A stretch of DNA of 64,000 nt from contig NC_066583.1 of NCBI RefSeq assembly GCF_024323335.1, positions 271,742,916 through 271,806,915 of the forward strand. Direction: 5' to 3'. The notes beneath the pieces are model-generated. The model had not been told where the DNA came from, searched no databases, and was given only the letters and a program-made list of their open reading frames with translations. The stretch is from Lathyrus oleraceus. Its lineage: Eukaryota > Streptophyta > Magnoliopsida > Fabales > Fabaceae. Positions 58,782 through 64,000 of this stretch are shown piece by piece. A program made the translations under genes and the position numbers. Numbering within the stretch: position 1 is the first letter of the stretch; every line of letters starts with the position of its first letter.

Positions 58782-60838
58782 GTTGACTTATGGATAACTG
58801 TTGGAACATCAACAACGACCCAATTATTGCAGATCCCGCCAGGTATGACAAAGTTGCCGAGGTCTTCCTCTTCATCTTCTTCAATGATGGCAGTAACTTC
58901 TCGATCTTCAATGGTGTGAATGAAACCTCCACTCTGAAACAGCCTAAGATCAATAGAAACACCAGAAGAATACCCTATACTAGCCCGGGATTTATTATCT
59001 TCCATCTTTATCATTTTCCCCAAACCATTAGTTGCACCATGCTCGATGGCCAACTTTGCATTATTGTAGGAGACAAATGAAGAAATTCATTTCCTAGAAG
59101 GCTCATCAATAGACAAGGCTTGGAATGGAGTTCCAACCTCATCCTCAGCATCAATGTAGGAAAAGGAAGATAAATGGCTGACCAAGAGAGCCTTCTCTCC
59201 CTCTATCACCACCAACTTCTTGTTCTTGAAGAACTTCAACTTTTGGTGCAGGGTGGATGTCACGGCGCCTGCCTCGTGAATCCATGGTCTACCAAGTAAA
59301 CAACTGTATGACGGATGTATGTCCATAACTTGGAAAGTGATTTGGAAATGACTAGGTCCATTCTTGATCGGGAGGTCTAATTCACCGATCACGGTCTTGC
59401 GCAATCCATCGAAAGCTTTTACTACCACTCCACTCTGCCTCCTGGGAGGTCCCTGATATGAAAGTTTAGCGAGAGTGGACTTTGGCAATACATTAAGTGA
59501 TGACCCTGTGTCCACCAACACATTGGACAAGGCATCGTCTTTACAGTTCATAGAGATATGTAAGGCCAAATTGTGGTCTTTTCCCTCCTCGGGAAGATCA
59601 TCATCGCAGAAGCTCAAATTGTTGCAGGCAGTTATATTTGCAACAATGCTATCAAACTGTTCAATTGTGACATCATGATCCACATATGCCACGTCCAACA
59701 CCCTTTGCAACGCTTCACGGTGTGGCTCTGAATTCATCAACAAAGATAGGACATATATCTTTGATGGAGTTTGAAGCAACTGCTCCACAATGTTGTACTC
59801 GCTCCTCTTGATGAGCCTCAACATCTCATCACCATCCTCTCTCAACATGCCAGACTGGCCAACTAGGATAGGAGCTTTATCAGCTTTGACAACAACAGGG
59901 TCAACACCCTTCACAACAGGAATATAATGATTTGAAGAAGAAGTCCCCACGGGACCGGTAGGACTAACAACGTCTCTCTTCACGACGTCTTCATGGGATT
60001 TCGGCTGAGCCGAGAAAACACGACCACTACGGGTCACTCCACTAACATCGGATATGCTTACAACAGAGGTTGAGGGCAACGACACCTCCTTCCCATTTTC
60101 CAGCATAACAACATTGTAACGGTACGGGACCGCTTTGTCCGACACATATGGGACAAAGCCCGCTGACTTTATCACAAGAGTTGGCACCACCTTCTTTTTG
60201 CTGCCATCATACTAGATAACAACAGGATCAGGAATATTAAACACAGGAGTGATAACATCAACTTCATCCTCATCACGATTTTGAAGTATCTCGATCATCC
60301 CTTGGTCTAGCATCTCTTGGATGTCCCTTCTTATCTTGCGGCATCCTCTTTCATTGACAGTGCACACATGGCACCTATCATGATCGTGCTCATAGTGACT
60401 GTGCTTACACAACAGCCTATGCATTTCCACCAGGGACTGCCTTATATCATTCACATAAATGACTTTATATTTGCCAGGGCAACCCTGAACCATGTTGACT
60501 GTCGCCTTCCCATGCTCGGGCAATGGGTTCTTCTTAACATTCGGGCCTACATCCTCAAAGAATAGTATCCCACTCCTCACAAGGTCTTGCACCTTGGTCT
60601 TCAATGGAAAGCAATTCTCCACGTCATGTCCGGGCGCGCCAGAATGATACACACAATGAAGTTCAGGCTTGTACCACCATTGAGGATTGGCTGGCATACC
60701 AGGAGGATCACGTGGAGTTATCAACTTCCTATCAATCAAGGAAGGGTACAGCTCATCGTAGGTCATAGGAATCGGGTCAAAAGTCACCCTCTTCCTCTCA
60801 TAAGTGTTGTTGTTGTTGTTATTGTTGCTACAAGGTTG
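58782..60838 (-). pseudogene. Broken gag-protease of C, cut by D
   Basis: From right: gag C-terminal part with an Asn run and FDPIPMTYDELYPSLIDRK, the CX2HX5HX4C knuckle (CVYHSGAPGHDVENC), a second Cys/His-rich cluster (RCHVCTVNERGC), then TAG at 60212-60214, the protease with VLVDTGSSLNVLPKS and SCLLGRPWIH, TGA at 59087-59089, and the C-terminal tail (FVIPGGICNNWVVVDVPT) reaching the intron position. All stops are in frame. The N-terminal half of gag is displaced by D at 60838. Confidence 0.9.
60834..60838. repeat. Probable left target duplication of D (GGTTG)
   Basis: Five bases before the LTR start TGTAAG at 60839. The partner would lie outside the window, so this is only predicted. Confidence 0.4.
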
Positions 60839-63800
60839 TGTAAGACCCCAATTTTGTCCCTAAGATCCCTCATGGCATCATATCATATCATTGCATTGCC
60901 TCAAGGATCATTAGACACCTTGCTTCCTTCCTTATGGGTGGGATATTTCTTGAGAGTGGTTCTTGATCACCAAGCATTGCTTGCATTTGTATATCATGGC
61001 TTTTCTTTTAATCACTAACCAAAAATGTACAAAAATATGTCATTAACCTTTGTTACTTGCAGCTTAAGCAATCAACAGTCAAGGCATTAGGTGAATCCAT
61101 GGTACAAAGAGCAGATGGTATTTTCTTGAGATATGGATCATGTGATTATTATTTTGAGCTTATGTGAACTATAGGTTCATTTTGGAGCAAGTTCCCAAGT
61201 GGTTGAGACCCCAAATTCATCAGAACAATTTCAGGTCATCTAAGGGCCAATGCAGTCAACTGAAAAGTCAACTGTGGATTTTGAGTATGGAAATTGAGTG
61301 TCTTCATCTCATTCATGTCCAAACAATTCTTATTCATCATACCAAAGATCAAGGTTGAAGAATTTGAAGTCAAGTCAAAAGTTTCCAAAATTGGAAAGTG
61401 ACCTATAATTTCAACTTTCCAAAAATGGCAAGTTTTTGGTCCAACTTCAACTCAACTTTCCAACATCAAAGAAGCTTCAAATGAAATTTTTTCCAACATG
61501 AAAGTTGAAGATCTCTTTCTCCCATTTCCAAAAAGTCCAAGATCATGAGCATCTGATGAATGGTTGAGGAGATATGATTCAATCATTGCCAAGTGTGCAT
61601 GGAACTTCACATGAGCATAACTTTTGAACCAAAGCTCCAAATTGAGTGGTTCTTTTTGCAATATTCTTCTCTTGACCTCTAATTTCCAAATCATGCATCA
61701 CATTACATAAAATCTCATCACATAATCATTTGTTAATCCATGCCTTTTTTGGAGGGAAATTGCAAAATTCAAAAATGGTGCATTGTATGGACTTTCTACC
61801 ATTGCCATTGAGTTTAAAAGATGATTTTAAGTGACTTTGATGAAGGAAGTGGTACTGTTCACGTGGGTTTACTACATGCACCATGCAATTTTGATTTTTT
61901 GCAAAACACCTTATTTTCATTAACCAAGTTAATTATGGATTAGCAAGTTGATTAGGAAAGCATATATGTATACTAAATCATAACAGAATTTGGGGGAGGT
62001 TAATCAAAATTCTGGATCTAGATCTCACATTCTTCTCTCCCTCCAAAAATTTCTCACAATCAAATTTCAAAATTCTTCAACATAACACCTTGTTTTTGTT
62101 GAAGATTCATGATCAGTGATTTGGATAGAGTATGAATCAAGTGTTGGTTTGTTGAATTTGTGCAAGAATCAAGCAGTTGAAGCTCATGAAGTTGAAGATG
62201 TAAATTCAGAATTAAGCTAGATCTACACATGTTCAAGCTTTCTTTTCTTCATCAAACATCATCACAAGCATTCTGGACTGGATTTGGATCAATACAAGCT
62301 GTGGATCGTGCATTTCAAAGATTCTGCTCTTCAAGAGGTCAAGTTTCGAACCTCTTAATTTTGAAATTCATGTACATATTCTGGTAGATCTTGTTTTCCT
62401 GATGATTCTGAGCTAAAAATCGTGTGAATTGGTGCATTATTGAGCAAGATATGTATGATTGAAGTTTTGTATCCAAAAATGTTTCTCATCGATTCTCTCT
62501 TGTTATGATGAATTAGGATTAGATGTTTGTTGATCTATGATCTCCATTGAAAATGCTTCATGTTGATGTATTTGTTTGGAATTTCTGGAATTTTCTGGAA
62601 AATTGCATGAAGTTCATGTTACTGTTCATCTTCTTCCTCATGAAGAAGATGAAGATTCATAGGTAGCGACGGATTTGCTTCATTAGCGACGGATTCTGGG
62701 CAGCGCTAGGGTTTCAGGCAAAACGATGTCGTTTTGTAGTGGCGCGCTCACAATTCAAATATCAACCTAGTTCGATCCTTGGCGCATGACATTTTCAAAT
62801 GTTCGTTCATTTTATGCATTTCCCTCCTATTTTCCATGTACATGTCCATTTTGATTTTTATTTTTTTCTCCAACTTAGAAAAATCATAACAATTTGAAAA
62901 ATGATCCAAAAAATGCCTGGTTTTTTGCTACTTGATCCTTGAGATGTCCTTTATTTAATGATGTTAAATTTTGAAGTTGTGCATGGCTGGATTTTGAATG
63001 GTTCTAGAATCTTTGATCATATGTGCTTTTGTGACCTTGCCTTGCTTTTTTCTATTGTGAAATGCTTGATTTTAATCCAATGGACATGAAATTTTACATG
63101 ATGATTCTAGACATGTTGTTGGAGGTTTTAGGCTTGGTTTGGTATTTTTCTCATTCACCATTTCTATTTTATGCACATGTTTGCATTGGTGTGACAATTT
63201 GTGTCACACATTTGGTTGATCAACTTGTACAATTTAATTTCCATGCCAAATGGTCTTTGATGATTCTGATTTTTTGTATGATGATCATGTTGGATGTGTT
63301 AAATGTCATGATTTTTTCCAGAATTATTTGAATCATTTCTGTTTTGTTTTGGAATTTTCATTCATGATGATCATATATGAGCTTTGAAATTGCCTTTGAC
63401 TTCTTTTGATCATGAAATGCTTTTGCTTGATGATTTTGATGTGATCCTTTTTAGGATGTGTTAATATGTGTTTGAAGTTGCATTGTGTTGAATTTCAGCT
63501 CCTGTTTTGAATTTTTTCTTCACCTTTGATCCTAGGCTTTGACCTAGTGGTTTGTACTTACATGTGAGCTTTGAATTTCAGGTTCAAGCATCCAAATTCC
63601 ATGGTTAATGTTGCTTCATCATTTGAATGTTGATGTTTGCTTTTGATTGCTAACATTTGCTGTTTTGTAGGTTGATGATAACTCACTTGAGTTTGCCTTA
63701 TGGCTTATGTATTGTACATTGGGGTTGTCTGTTTGTTATTGACTGTTGTCTGTTTGTCTGAGTATTGTACTGATTGGTTTAGTTGTTTCCACAGGTACTT

Positions 63801-64000
63801 AAGTTGCTTTAAGTTCATTTGAACTTTGCTTTGCTTTGCTTGTGGTTGGCATACCACTTAGGTATAATCCCTAATCTTCATGTAGTCTGGAAGACCTGTC
63901 ATGTTACTTTGGCAGGCACCTGTCTGAAGCCCTCCTTAAGAGGCCATGTTTTTGTTTGTTTAATTTTGTGCCAAGCATGTAAAGTCCTCTTAAGAGGCAA
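60839..64000 (+). mobile_element. D: Ogre-type LTR (first 3.16 kb), continues past window
   Basis: Starts TGTAAGACCCCAATTTTG and matches the E1 LTR in inverse orientation throughout (e.g. the end, CCTCCTTAAGAGGC and AATTTTGTGCC, corresponds to 12300-12350). It interrupts the gag frame of C. If of E1 length, the LTR should end near 66.3 kb. It is clearly diverged from E1, so it is a related but separate lineage. ORFs within are short and unsupported. Confidence 0.85.

Larger units (their letters stand above)
47233..60838 (-). mobile_element. C: degenerate Ogre-type element, 5' part beyond insertion D
   Basis: Minus-oriented. From left: 3' LTR (47233-51241), polypurine tract, 3' UTR with hairpin repeats, post-integrase hairpins, pol, intron, gag-protease. 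At 60838 gag is cut by element D, so N-terminal gag, ORF1 and the 5' LTR lie outside. The coding region has at least six stops and two frameshifts, so the copy is dead and older than A. Confidence 0.9.

Noticed and set aside
62700..64000. Possible host gene downstream of C
   Set aside because: The sequence aligns with the inverted E1 LTR to the window end; the 89-codon frame at 63062 is within that LTR.

Overview
The window is repetitive plant nuclear DNA, almost entirely nested LTR retrotransposons of the Ty3/gypsy Tat/Ogre type. No host gene, tRNA or rRNA was recognised. The signs are 2.0-5.5 kb LTRs that begin TGTCATACCCC or TGTAAGACCC, an extra ORF upstream of gag, an intron between protease and reverse transcriptase, two RNase H domains and very long 3' untranslated regions full of minisatellites. 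Such elements dominate large legume genomes, so I infer a legume of the tribe Fabeae (pea, vetch, lentil, grass pea). That is inference; nothing here fixes the species.

Layout. 1-1372: 3' part of an LTR of another gypsy element. 1826-6496: an Ogre-type LTR split by a 966-bp Tip100-like hAT element (2424-3389, 8-bp target duplication). 6497-9677: decayed, internally repeated LTR-like DNA. From 9678 a further LTR ('host LTR F') starts, and it is cut by three insertions: element E1 (10355-28501, minus strand), element A (30760-46584, plus strand), and an LTR fragment B at 46938 that is itself cut by element C (from 47233, minus strand). C is in turn cut in gag by element D (60839 to the window end, plus strand).

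Element A is almost complete: 2040-bp LTRs with about four differences, primer site, ORF1, gag-protease, a 241-bp intron that joins the frames when removed, RT-RNaseH-aRNaseH-integrase with one late stop codon, 3' UTR and polypurine tract. E1 has perfect 5-bp target duplications and two 5464-bp LTRs but has lost most of gag, protease, RT, RNase H and integrase, so it looks like a non-autonomous deletion derivative. C keeps most coding sequence but carries several stops and frameshifts, nearly all explicable by C-to-T/G-to-A changes.

The most unusual signal is in the 3' UTRs. All three elements carry an array of short hairpins directly after the integrase stop codon. Further downstream each has its own minisatellite family whose units keep a constant loop while the two flanking arms vary together and stay complementary (GGTC/GACC, AACC/GGTT, AGCC/GGCT, GATC/GATC and so on). 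This covariation suggests the repeats are maintained as RNA or DNA hairpins rather than being arbitrary tandem repeats. All comparisons were made by eye.
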